32,808 nt of DNA, taken from positions 1 to 32,808 of the forward strand of contig CACARV010000010.1 in the NCBI GenBank assembly GCA_902535025.1, read 5' to 3'. The notes beneath the pieces were generated by a model, which did not search any database, was not told the DNA's origin, and saw only the letters and a program-made list of their open reading frames with translations. Positions within the stretch are counted from its first letter, which is position 1. Each line of letters opens with the position of its first letter. Both the position numbers and the translations under genes were made by a program. Positions 18,880 through 27,905 of this stretch are shown here, one piece after another. This DNA comes from an uncultured Prochlorococcus sp. (GTDB lineage Bacteria > Cyanobacteriota > Cyanobacteriia > PCC-6307 > Cyanobiaceae).

Positions 18880-20025
18880 TTAATTGCATAATATATTTTT
18901 TACCTTATCAATGCCGCCTTCAATAGATCTTGACTGAATTTTGAATTTAGACAAGATTCTTGAGGCTTTTTCAGAACGTTTCCCCGATTTACATATAGTG
19001 AAAACTTCTTTATTTAAACTTTCTTTTTGAATAAATTCCAAATCAGATCCTTCGTTCAAATTACTTAGGGGAATTGATATAGAACCCTTTATTGCAGAAG
19101 TAGAGAATTCTTCATTTTCCCTGACATCAATTAAAAGAATTTTGTTAGCTTTTTCTTTGTATAAACTATTAAATTCATTAGCTTTAATTTTGTTGATTAC
19201 ATTATTTTTCTCACAATATTCATCAATATTATAAAAGCTTTCAAACTGAGACAAATTCTTTATTTGTTTATTTAAGAAATCACTTTTTAGATGCAATTTT
19301 TTCATATTCATATTCAAGAGATCAAAAATTAAAATTTTCCCATCTAAGATTTCACCTTGTTTTAAAATGATTTTAATAATTTCATTGACCTGAAGAATTC
19401 CTATTAAACCTGTTGACACACCAACAACCCCATATTCTGCACAAGTAGGTATAGAATTTTTTGAAGGTGATTCTGGGAGTAAGTCTCTTAAATTTGGACT
19501 ATTTTTATATAAATTGAAAACACTCACTTGTCCTTCAAAGCCTTGAACACTTCCAAAGACTAGGGGTTTATTTAGTATCAAGCATGCATCATTAATTAGA
19601 TATCGTGTGCCAAAGTTATCTGAGCAGTCACAAATAATATCAAACTCCCGTATTAACTTAAGGGCATTTTTGGGATTAATTCTCTCTGAAAAAGTTAATA
19701 ATTCACAATTAGGATTGAATTTTTTAATTCTTTCCTTTGCAGAATCAATCTTAAGATTACCAATAGTATTCGTTTCATGAATTATTTGTCTTTGGAGATT
19801 GGATTTTTCAACTTGATCGTTATCAACAATTCCAATTTTTCCAATTCCAGTTGCTGCTAAATAAAGCAAAACAGAAGACCCCAGCCCACCTGCACCAATG
19901 CATAATACCGAACTGTTTTTTAAATCTAGTTGACCCTCATAACCTATCTCTTTGAGGGTTAAGTGTTTTTGATATCTTTCTTCTTCATCAGAGTTTAAGA
20001 AATTAAATTTGATATCTCTAGACAT
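18880..20025 (-). CDS. MoeB/ThiF-family E1-like adenylyltransferase fused to a C-terminal rhodanese domain (MoeZ-like)
   Basis: ATP site CIGAGGLGSSVLLYLAATGIGKIGIVDNDQVEKSNLQRQ; DCSDNFGTRYLIND; rhodanese VFTICKSGKRSEKAS. Confidence 0.9.
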   Translation of the reverse strand: MSRDIKFNFLNSDEEERYQKHLTLKEIGYEGQLDLKNSSVLCIGAGGLGSSVLLYLAATGIGKIGIVDNDQVEKSNLQRQIIHETNTIGNLKIDSAKERIKKFNPNCELLTFSERINPKNALKLIREFDIICDCSDNFGTRYLINDACLILNKPLVFGSVQGFEGQVSVFNLYKNSPNLRDLLPESPSKNSIPTCAEYGVVGVSTGLIGILQVNEIIKIILKQGEILDGKILIFDLLNMNMKKLHLKSDFLNKQIKNLSQFESFYNIDEYCEKNNVINKIKANEFNSLYKEKANKILLIDVRENEEFSTSAIKGSISIPLSNLNEGSDLEFIQKESLNKEVFTICKSGKRSEKASRILSKFKIQSRSIEGGIDKVKNILCN

Positions 20026-20312
20026 ATCGAATCTTTAGTATTTGCTAACTAAACTATGAAAACATAATAATTAAAAAATTAGACTTTAAAACTTTTCTTA
20101 TTAATTAGATTTATTAATTTTTTTGTTAGAGCTAGACCATAATGTGAAGTTTTTATAAATCAATTTTAAGTATAAATATCTTAAGAAACTTTATATACCA
20201 ACACATCTAAAAAATACAAAATGTTTCGGTTCGGAATTTTGCACAACAAAAAGGTAGTCAACAGGCGTTTTTTCCGATACTGTCTGGTTCATATATTAAG
20301 TTTACTGAATTC

Positions 20313-20678
20313 ATGGGTGATAACACTCCAGAGTCAAATCAAGACTCCGGCTCCGAAACAAGCTCAGAAACCAAAAGCTTTTCAGAGAAGTACTCTGATG
20401 TTATGGGGAAAGTCAATGAAACCCTTGGTAATGTTGATTGGACTCAAATGGGTAAGTATGGCAAAGCAGCAGGTATAATTGCTGTTGTCGTAATAGCTCA
20501 GATAATAATCAAAGTTGTCATTGACACGATTAACTTTTTCCCAATTCTCCCTGGTTTACTCGAACTACTAGGAGTAATTGTTGTCGGTCAATGGAGCTGG
20601 CAGAATCTTCGTACCAGTGAAAATCGTGAAGCTGTTCTAGATAAGGTACAGAATCTTAAAAAGACATATTTAGGTTAG
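20313..20678 (+). CDS. CAAD domain-containing thylakoid membrane protein
   Basis: Acidic/Ser-rich N-terminus, two TM helices, GVIVVGQWSWQNLRTSENREAVLDKVQNLKKTYLG typical of CAAD/CURT1-like proteins. Confidence 0.85.
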   Translation: MGDNTPESNQDSGSETSSETKSFSEKYSDVMGKVNETLGNVDWTQMGKYGKAAGIIAVVVIAQIIIKVVIDTINFFPILPGLLELLGVIVVGQWSWQNLRTSENREAVLDKVQNLKKTYLG

Positions 20679-20685
20679 TTAACGA

Positions 20686-21564
20686 TTACATATTGAGTAT
20701 TGCTTTTACGTAATCTTTAACTTGATTTAGGTATCCTCCTCCAAACATATTGGCATGATTCAATATGTGGTAAAAATTATAAATAATAATTCTTTTTTCA
20801 AATCCAATTCTTATTGGAAAAATTTTATAATACTCTTCATAAAATTCTTTTCTAAAGCCGCCAAATAGTTTTGTCATAGCTATGTCTACTTCATTATCTG
20901 CCCACCAAGATGCCGGGTCAAATATAACTCCCTTACCATTTTTCTGTATTCCTACATTTCCTGACCATAAATCACCATGAACAAGGGTATTTATAGGTTC
21001 ATGACTTAGTAATACTGATTTAATTTTTTCTTTAATTTTATTTATAGTTTCCTTCCCTAGAATTTTTGATTCAAGCATTAATATTTGGGGCATTATTCGT
21101 AAATTTAAAAAACAATCTATCCAATTATCTTCCCAGCCTTTTTTCTGATTTGTTAATCCAATAAAACCCTCAACAGGATACCCAAACTTTTTTGGATTAG
21201 ATTCAGCTGAATTTAAGTGCATTTCTCCTAAACCTCTTCCAAGCTTTTTCTGGTCAAAGTTTTGCATATCTATCCATTCAATTAAAAGTATTTCTATATT
21301 TTTTATATTTTTATATGCGATAACTTCAGGAATTACAATGTTTTTTTGATCAATATACTTCTTCAAATTTTGAAGACAATATTTTTCAAATTCAAGAAAT
21401 TTTTTGTTTCTATTATTTCTTTTAAGGAATAATTTTTTGTTTGAAAATTCTATTTGCCAGCTACTATGAATATCACCCCCATATACTTGTTCAATACTTT
21501 TTGGATAGGCTTCACCTAATTCATTACAAATTTCGCTAACTTCAAAAGGGGATAATTTTTGCAT
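20686..21564 (-). CDS. fructosamine kinase family protein
   Basis: LVHGDLWSGNVGIQKNGKGVIFDPASWWADNEVDIAMTKLFGG; start placed at MQKLSPFEVSEIC (21564) because upstream extension overlaps the divergent gene. Confidence 0.88.
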   Translation of the reverse strand: MQKLSPFEVSEICNELGEAYPKSIEQVYGGDIHSSWQIEFSNKKLFLKRNNRNKKFLEFEKYCLQNLKKYIDQKNIVIPEVIAYKNIKNIEILLIEWIDMQNFDQKKLGRGLGEMHLNSAESNPKKFGYPVEGFIGLTNQKKGWEDNWIDCFLNLRIMPQILMLESKILGKETINKIKEKIKSVLLSHEPINTLVHGDLWSGNVGIQKNGKGVIFDPASWWADNEVDIAMTKLFGGFRKEFYEEYYKIFPIRIGFEKRIIIYNFYHILNHANMFGGGYLNQVKDYVKAILNM

Positions 21565-21569
21565 TTTTA

Positions 21570-23075
21570 ATGAGAAAGTCTGAAATTGTTGTTGTTGGTG
21601 CTGGTATTGCAGGATTAACTTCTGCAGCAATTTTATCAAAACAGGGATTTTCAGTGACTTTAATCGAATCTCATACTCAATCAGGAGGATGTGCAGGAAC
21701 TTTTAAAAGGAAGAATTATATTTTTGATGTTGGCGCAACTCAAGTTGCTGGTCTAGAGAAAGGAGGAATACATTCTAGAATTTTTGATTTTTTAGATATA
21801 CCATACCCTGAAGCCACAATTTTAGATCCAGCTTGCATTGTTGACTTAAATGATGGTAGTAAGCCCATACCTATTTGGTATGAAAATAGTAAATGGCTTA
21901 CTGAACAAGAAATTCAGTTTCCTGGTAGTCGTAAATTTTGGCAACTTTGTACCCTTATACATCAAAGTAATTGGATATTTGCAAAAAATAATCCTGTATT
22001 GCCAATTAGTAATTTTTGGGATTTTTCTCAACTTCTTAAAGCACTAGTTCCATCTAACTTTGTCACAGGAATCTTACTTAAATCTACTATTTTTGATTTA
22101 TTGCGAATATGTGGATTATCCAAAAATGAGCGCTTAATTAAATTCTTAAATCTTCAACTAAAGCTCTATTCTCAAGAGGATGTTCATAATACTGCAGCAT
22201 TATATGGGTCTACTGTTCTTCAGATGTGTCAAAAGCCACATGGACTGTGGCATCTTAAAAAATCTATGCAATCCCTAAGTGAAGCATTAGAAAGTTCATT
22301 GCGTAAAACTGGAGTAAATTTAATTTTTGGCCAAAAAGTTAATTCTATAAATTTTGATGACGTAAATAAGTGTTGGAAAGTTTCTGCTAATTCGAGAGAA
22401 AATTCATTTACTTACCTATCAAAAGATCTGATTTATACTCCTCCTCCTCAATCTTTGCTAAAGCATTTGAAAGATCCTTTAAAAAGAAAACAAAGTTATA
22501 AAAATCGACTTAATAACTTGCCTGCTCCAAGTGGAGCTGTAGTTTTCTATTCGGCACTAAAAAAAGAACATATTAAAAATATTTCCTCAAATCATTATCA
22601 ATTTGTCTCGAATGAATTTGGTTCTTTATTTGTATCTATTAGTGAAGATGGTGATGGAAGAGCACCAAAAGGTGAGGTTACTTTAATAGCTAGCATATTT
22701 ACTAAGACAAAAGATTGGTTTGATTTAGATAATCAAAATTACTTAAAAAAGAAAAAGGATTTTATGAAAAAAATATCGCTTGAATTGGAAAGTCAATTCG
22801 ATATTGATTCTGAAAATTGGTTACATAAGGAATTAGCAACTCCACTGGGATTTGAAAAATGGACAAATCGACCTAATGGAATCGTAGGCGGCCTTGGCCA
22901 AAATCCAGAGATTTTTGGTTTATTTGGATTATCAAGTAGAACTCCTTTTGAAGGTTTATGGCTTTGTGGAGATTCAATTTATCCAGGGGAGGGAACAGCG
23001 GGCGTCAGTGAGTCTGCATTAATGGTTTCAAGGCAAATTTTAGCTTCAAAAGGTATAGAAAATTTTAATTTATAA
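21570..23075 (+). CDS. carotenoid desaturase/isomerase family oxidoreductase (CrtD-like)
   Basis: FAD motif IVVVGAGIAGLTSAAILSKQGFSVTLIE; C-terminal GLWLCGDSIYPGEGTAGVSESALM. Confidence 0.82.
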   Translation: MRKSEIVVVGAGIAGLTSAAILSKQGFSVTLIESHTQSGGCAGTFKRKNYIFDVGATQVAGLEKGGIHSRIFDFLDIPYPEATILDPACIVDLNDGSKPIPIWYENSKWLTEQEIQFPGSRKFWQLCTLIHQSNWIFAKNNPVLPISNFWDFSQLLKALVPSNFVTGILLKSTIFDLLRICGLSKNERLIKFLNLQLKLYSQEDVHNTAALYGSTVLQMCQKPHGLWHLKKSMQSLSEALESSLRKTGVNLIFGQKVNSINFDDVNKCWKVSANSRENSFTYLSKDLIYTPPPQSLLKHLKDPLKRKQSYKNRLNNLPAPSGAVVFYSALKKEHIKNISSNHYQFVSNEFGSLFVSISEDGDGRAPKGEVTLIASIFTKTKDWFDLDNQNYLKKKKDFMKKISLELESQFDIDSENWLHKELATPLGFEKWTNRPNGIVGGLGQNPEIFGLFGLSSRTPFEGLWLCGDSIYPGEGTAGVSESALMVSRQILASKGIENFNL

Positions 23076-23904
23076 AACTTTTTCTGATTTCTTTTGCTTC
23101 AGCAAGTTTTTTAGAAAGTAATTCCCAATTTTCTTCTTTTATAAGAGATTCCAATGTATTTAGATTATTTTTAAAATTACTAATTGCATTTAAAACATTA
23201 ATCTGATTATTCTTAGCCAAATCCAATCCTAGTTGTTCATTACCTCCGCCAACTCTTGAAGTATCCGCAAATCCTGTAGCTGATAGTTTTTGTGTAAGAT
23301 CTAACAAGGATTGATTATTTTTTGTATCTACAGTTTTTATCAGAGCAGAAGCTAAAAATATTGGCAAATGAGATATTAGAGATACAGCTTCATCATGCTC
23401 TACTGGCGAAGCTTTATAAATTCCACATTCCATCGATTTTATTAGCTCGGAAATGGTTCTGACTGCATTTAAATTACTTTTTTGTGTAGGGGTAATAATC
23501 CATTTTGCATTTTTGAAAAGATCTTCAAAACCTGAGTCAACCCCTTTTTTTTCTGTTCCTGCCATTGGATGTGATCCAACATATAGAGGATGTAAATTTT
23601 CCCATGTATTTACAATTGGTTCTTTCACAGAGCCTACATCAGTGACTATTGTTCCTTGGGGTATTGAAGCCACTAATTTCGGAGATGGATTGATTAAGTC
23701 TTTGATAGGTAATGCTAAAATTATGAGCTCACATTCTTTTAAAAAGCTCAGGTTAGTGCTAACAAAATTTGCAAGCTTTTTTTCTTTAGCTTTTTTTTCA
23801 TTAAAGTGATTATTTGCTATTCCATAAATTGTATGGTTTAGACTTTGGAGTTTTAATCCTAATGATCCGCCAATTAAACCTAATCCTACTATTCCAATTT
23901 TCAT
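23065..23904 (-). CDS. tyrA: prephenate/arogenate dehydrogenase
   Basis: MKIGIVGLGLIGGSLGLKL, DVGSVKEPIV, VGSHPMAGTEKKGVDS, SHLPIFLASALI. Confidence 0.92.
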   Translation of the reverse strand: MKIGIVGLGLIGGSLGLKLQSLNHTIYGIANNHFNEKKAKEKKLANFVSTNLSFLKECELIILALPIKDLINPSPKLVASIPQGTIVTDVGSVKEPIVNTWENLHPLYVGSHPMAGTEKKGVDSGFEDLFKNAKWIITPTQKSNLNAVRTISELIKSMECGIYKASPVEHDEAVSLISHLPIFLASALIKTVDTKNNQSLLDLTQKLSATGFADTSRVGGGNEQLGLDLAKNNQINVLNAISNFKNNLNTLESLIKEENWELLSKKLAEAKEIRKSFIN

Positions 23905-23999
23905 AGATTGATTAACTCGATTCTTTCTTATATTGATAACAATATTTTGTATATTAGAGTCATAAATTTTAAGAGTATCTGGAATTAAATAAATTATAA

Positions 24000-25448
24000 A
24001 TGCTTGAAATTTTAAGTCACCAATATTTGAAAATTTTTTTGAGAGATCAAATTATCAATTGGGAACACATATATTCATTCGGAAGAATAATTTCTAAGTG
24101 TATTGATAATGATTCTACATATCTAATTAATTCAGAGATTTTCTCTACCAACGATTGGCTACCTCCGATTTTGATTTCTCTATTTTTACAAGAAGAAGAT
24201 TCAATATTCCTCTTATCTGAAAATAAAATTCAATTTATCAGTCAATTTCTTATTGATTCATTTAAAAATCTAGGTTTTAATTTTATTTTAGAAAATGATC
24301 AAATTATTTTTGCCAAGCATCGTATTCGCTTGATAACTATCCAGGACTTCCTTAATGACCCCAATTCTCTCAACCTTATAAATCATCGAATAGTTTATTC
24401 TGGAATTGAGGCTATTGAACAAGATCTAGAAACCCACTTTAGGATTTCTTTAATAAAAAAAGATTGGATAAAGAATTTTAAAAAATATGAATCTACTAAT
24501 CATAAATTTATTGATACATATGATGCATTAAAGAAAAAGTTCTTTATGAAAAAAGTATTAGGAAAAAGTTATATCAATCTAGATGAACAAGAAATAAGTT
24601 TTTTATCAAACTTTTTTCATGAAAATTCTTTTTTTTCTGATAAGTTTTTAAGCGTTAACAAAGCATTATCTCAAGGTTGGGCATGTTGGGTAAAATTGAA
24701 TGATAAAAATTTAGATTGGAATCTGTATTTACAGCCAATAGATGGACTTTCTCAAATTAAGGAATTTTTTTCTAATAATAAATTTGTTTTTTTATCAGCG
24801 TTGAGAGAAGATAATTTTTTCCAAATGTATCTTAAAAAGCATAGTTTAGATCTTGACTTAGTCATTAATTTTAAAAGTAATTTTGAAGAGAAAAAGATCA
24901 CACTATACATGCCCCCTAATCAGTTGCTTCCTAATAATCCTTTTTTTGCGAATTCAATTTTAGATAAATGCAAAAAGTTAATACTCTTCACGAAAGGTCT
25001 AACTTTAGTTTTGTCTGACGATATTGATTTGAAAACTAATCTTGCTACAGAATTAGCTTCTAAGTATGGGAAGAGGGTTTTGCTAGAGACAATTCCGTCT
25101 CGTAATAATGATATTCTTTGCTCTAGTTATGATTGGTGGATTATGAATTCTTATTTAATACAAATTCCAGAGCAAATTATCATTCCTTTACTTCCGATTC
25201 CGAATATGTCAGAACCTATTAATGCTATTATAGTCTCCCATAAAAAAAAGCTCTCTCAAGATTGGTTTAGAGATTTCTTCCTTCCGCAAGCTAGAATAAA
25301 ACTCGAAAGATCTATTGCACCTTTAAGAAGAAACTCAGGTAAGTTAATAATTTTAGATGGAAGAGGAAATAAAAGAAACTGGGGAAGATTACTTTTACAA
25401 AACATCCAACCCTCAAAACAAATTAACTTTATGCTACCTTTTGATTAG
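24000..25448 (+). CDS. degenerate DinG/Rad3-like helicase-fold protein
   Basis: C-terminus FFLPQARIKLERSIAPLRRNSGKLIILDGRGNKRNWGRLLLQNI resembles the DinG C-terminal (LPQA...LDpR...YG..fL). No Walker A or DExH found. Confidence 0.6.
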   Translation: MLEILSHQYLKIFLRDQIINWEHIYSFGRIISKCIDNDSTYLINSEIFSTNDWLPPILISLFLQEEDSIFLLSENKIQFISQFLIDSFKNLGFNFILENDQIIFAKHRIRLITIQDFLNDPNSLNLINHRIVYSGIEAIEQDLETHFRISLIKKDWIKNFKKYESTNHKFIDTYDALKKKFFMKKVLGKSYINLDEQEISFLSNFFHENSFFSDKFLSVNKALSQGWACWVKLNDKNLDWNLYLQPIDGLSQIKEFFSNNKFVFLSALREDNFFQMYLKKHSLDLDLVINFKSNFEEKKITLYMPPNQLLPNNPFFANSILDKCKKLILFTKGLTLVLSDDIDLKTNLATELASKYGKRVLLETIPSRNNDILCSSYDWWIMNSYLIQIPEQIIIPLLPIPNMSEPINAIIVSHKKKLSQDWFRDFFLPQARIKLERSIAPLRRNSGKLIILDGRGNKRNWGRLLLQNIQPSKQINFMLPFD

Positions 25449-25477
25449 ATTATTATTTTTAAATAATTAAAAAAAAT

Positions 25478-25726
25478 ATGGGTGAGGCGAAAAGAAGAAA
25501 AACACTTGGTTTACCTCCAAAAAAAAATAAAAATAATCAAACTAAAGTTGATGATTCCCCAAGATTATTTGAATGGCTTCCTTTTACAATTAACCAAAAA
25601 GAAAATCTAATTAAATTAAGTATTAAAGCTAGTTGGTTTGGGATTGGAGGATTAGTAATTTTATGGATAGTAGTGCGATTTATAGGACCTGCTGCTGGTT
25701 GGTGGACTTTGGCCGATTCGTTATAA
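25478..25726 (+). CDS. DUF2839 family membrane protein
   Basis: MGEAKRRKTLGLPPK N-terminus and C-terminal TM helix. Confidence 0.82.
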   Translation: MGEAKRRKTLGLPPKKNKNNQTKVDDSPRLFEWLPFTINQKENLIKLSIKASWFGIGGLVILWIVVRFIGPAAGWWTLADSL

Positions 25727-25728
25727 AT

Positions 25729-26826
25729 TTAAGCTACTGTTTTTATATCATTTACAGCGATTGTATTAGCAGGATTGCTATTTAATGCTTTCATTGAATT
25801 AGAACTGACTTCAGTACCTTCTGTTAATTTTTCTTTAACCATAGATTCTACTTTATTTCTAATTTCTAAGTTTTGATCAAGCCAGATAATTGTATTATCT
25901 CTTCCTTGTCCAATATTTTCTCCTTCATAACTATACCAAGCACCCCTTCTCATTATGATGTTAGTCTCTTCTGCTAAATCTAATAGACATCCTGTTGTAC
26001 TAATTCCTTTTCCGAAGAGAATATCAAACTCTGCGATTCTAAATGGTGGTGCAACTTTGTTTTTTGCTACTTTCACTTTTGCTCTTATTCCGTATTCTTC
26101 TGTCCCTCTTTTAAGAGTTTGAATTCTTCTGATATCAAGCCTCACTGAGGCGTAGAATTTTAGTGCATTTCCTCCTGTGGTTGTTTCTGGATTGCCGTAT
26201 GTGACGCCGATTTTTAGACGTAATTGATTCAGAAATATTACCGTACATCCAGATTTACCAATATTGCCGGTTATTTTTCTCATTGCTTGACTCATTAGTC
26301 TTGCTTGACTTCCAATAACGTGATCTCCCATCTCTCCTTCTATCTCAGCTCTAGGAGTTAGTGCTGCTACCGAGTCCACAACAACAAGATCCACTGCACT
26401 CGATCGTATGAGTTGATCAACTATTTCTAGAGCCATTTCACCAGTATCTGGTTGCGAAACTAACAGATTTTCAACATCAACTCCTAGAGATGCTGCATAA
26501 ACTGGATCAAGTGCATGTTCTGCATCTACAAATGCAGCTACTCCCCCATTTTTTTGAACTTCCGCAATCGCGTGAAGCGTCAATGTAGTTTTACCTGAAC
26601 TTTCTGGACCGTAAACCTCTACCACCCTTCCTTTTGGATAGCCCCCCCCTAATGCTAAATCTAAAGTGAGTGCCCCAGTAGATATAGTTTCTACTTTCAT
26701 CCTTGATGCGTCACCAAGTCTCATTATTGATCCTCGCCCGAAATTCCTTTCTATTTGACCTAGGACGAGACTTAATGCCTTGTCTTTTTCTTTTGATTCA
26801 GTTGTTTTCTTTTCTTCAAGACTCAT
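25729..26826 (-). CDS. recA: recombinase RecA
   Basis: [91 protein letters not shown]. Confidence 0.98.
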   Translation of the reverse strand: MSLEEKKTTESKEKDKALSLVLGQIERNFGRGSIMRLGDASRMKVETISTGALTLDLALGGGYPKGRVVEVYGPESSGKTTLTLHAIAEVQKNGGVAAFVDAEHALDPVYAASLGVDVENLLVSQPDTGEMALEIVDQLIRSSAVDLVVVDSVAALTPRAEIEGEMGDHVIGSQARLMSQAMRKITGNIGKSGCTVIFLNQLRLKIGVTYGNPETTTGGNALKFYASVRLDIRRIQTLKRGTEEYGIRAKVKVAKNKVAPPFRIAEFDILFGKGISTTGCLLDLAEETNIIMRRGAWYSYEGENIGQGRDNTIIWLDQNLEIRNKVESMVKEKLTEGTEVSSNSMKALNSNPANTIAVNDIKTVA

Positions 26827-26910
26827 TGTTTTATTTATTGATTAGAGTTCTTGTACTTATTTTAAGTATGGAAATTTTTATTTAAACCAAACTTCATAAA
26901 TACAAATCAT

Positions 26911-26924
26911 AGTACAAACGTACT
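26911..26924 (-). promoter_or_regulatory. putative LexA (SOS) box upstream of recA
   Basis: agtac-N4-gtact: minus strand reads AGTACGTTTGTACTATGAT, overlapping a TATGAT -10-like element; about 85 nt upstream of the recA start. Confidence 0.8.
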
Positions 26925-26938
26925 CTAGCTGATGATTT

Positions 26939-27715
26939 TTAAATTGCAACTAAATGCTTTAGATCACCTAATTTTAATAATTTGATTTCATTATTTAAGT
27001 TAAATCTATCTGACTCTTTTATATATCCCCATTCAGCTAGGAAACAGGCAATATGTGAAGTTTTTAAATTTTCTTTAATATCAATTAGAGTTTTTTTTCG
27101 ATCTTCTATGAAACCTAAAATTTCATAGGTTTTAGAAATCTTTTCCGCTATTTTGATTTTTGTTCCAGATTCATATCCAAAAACAAATTCTGGAAAAATA
27201 TTTAATTGTTTAAGAATTTGTTTTGCAAAAATTTCACCTTTTGTTGTTATTATTCCAGATTTTATTTTTCTCTTCTTTAATGATTTCATAAATTCTACAA
27301 CTTCAATAAATGGATTATGTAAATTAACCCACGCCTCAAAATCTTTTTCAATTTGGTAATTGCGAGACTCATCCAATATTTTTTGTAAATCTTTGGGATT
27401 CCATGAATTATTCTTTAATAAAATCTGGCAATTTTGATGATAATTATTTATGAAACTATCTTTATTAAAGTTATTTATCGGATTTTCTGTTTTTATCATT
27501 TCGTGAACTATTAGAATCATTTCCCAACCATATTTAACCCAAGGCCGAATTTCTTTGAAAGTATTTGGTACTTTTTTATAAAGTTTTTGATCAACAGTGA
27601 TGTAAGGAGAATTTAAATATTTCTCACATGCCAACAAAGAACTATGCCAATATTCATCCATTCCATCAACAATAACTCCATCAAAATCTAATAAAAATAT
27701 TTTTTGAAAAGACAC
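26939..27715 (-). CDS. HAD-superfamily hydrolase (phosphatase-like)
   Basis: FLLDFDGVIVDGM, IITTKGEIFAKQIL, GFIEDRKKTL. Confidence 0.8.
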   Translation of the reverse strand: MSFQKIFLLDFDGVIVDGMDEYWHSSLLACEKYLNSPYITVDQKLYKKVPNTFKEIRPWVKYGWEMILIVHEMIKTENPINNFNKDSFINNYHQNCQILLKNNSWNPKDLQKILDESRNYQIEKDFEAWVNLHNPFIEVVEFMKSLKKRKIKSGIITTKGEIFAKQILKQLNIFPEFVFGYESGTKIKIAEKISKTYEILGFIEDRKKTLIDIKENLKTSHIACFLAEWGYIKESDRFNLNNEIKLLKLGDLKHLVAI

Positions 27716-27731
27716 CTATCAAATGTTGGAA

Positions 27732-27803
27732 CTGGGCCGCTAGGATTCGAACCTAGGAATGTCGAGACCAAAACCCGATGCCTTACCACTTGGCGACGGC
27801 CCA
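27732..27803 (-). tRNA. tRNA-Gln (UUG)
   Basis: Reverse complement tgggccgtcgccaagtggtaaggcatcgggttTTGgtctcgacattcctaggttcgaatcctagcggcccag; cloverleaf, anticodon TTG. Confidence 0.95.
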
Positions 27804-27905
27804 TTGAATTTTTATTTTAATACATCAAAAGATATTTTTCTATCAAAAAAAAACAAAGTTTTTATAAATGAGAAGAGGTTTTTAAAAATAATAATGTTCT
27901 CTAAA

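Noticed and set aside
20221-20478. ORF MFRFGILHNKKVVNRRFF...
   Set aside because: Overlaps the CAAD-domain gene in another frame and most likely lies in its 5' leader; no domain.
21846-22047. Short ORFs on both strands inside the crtD-like gene
   Set aside because: Fully contained in a strong CDS; no independent support.
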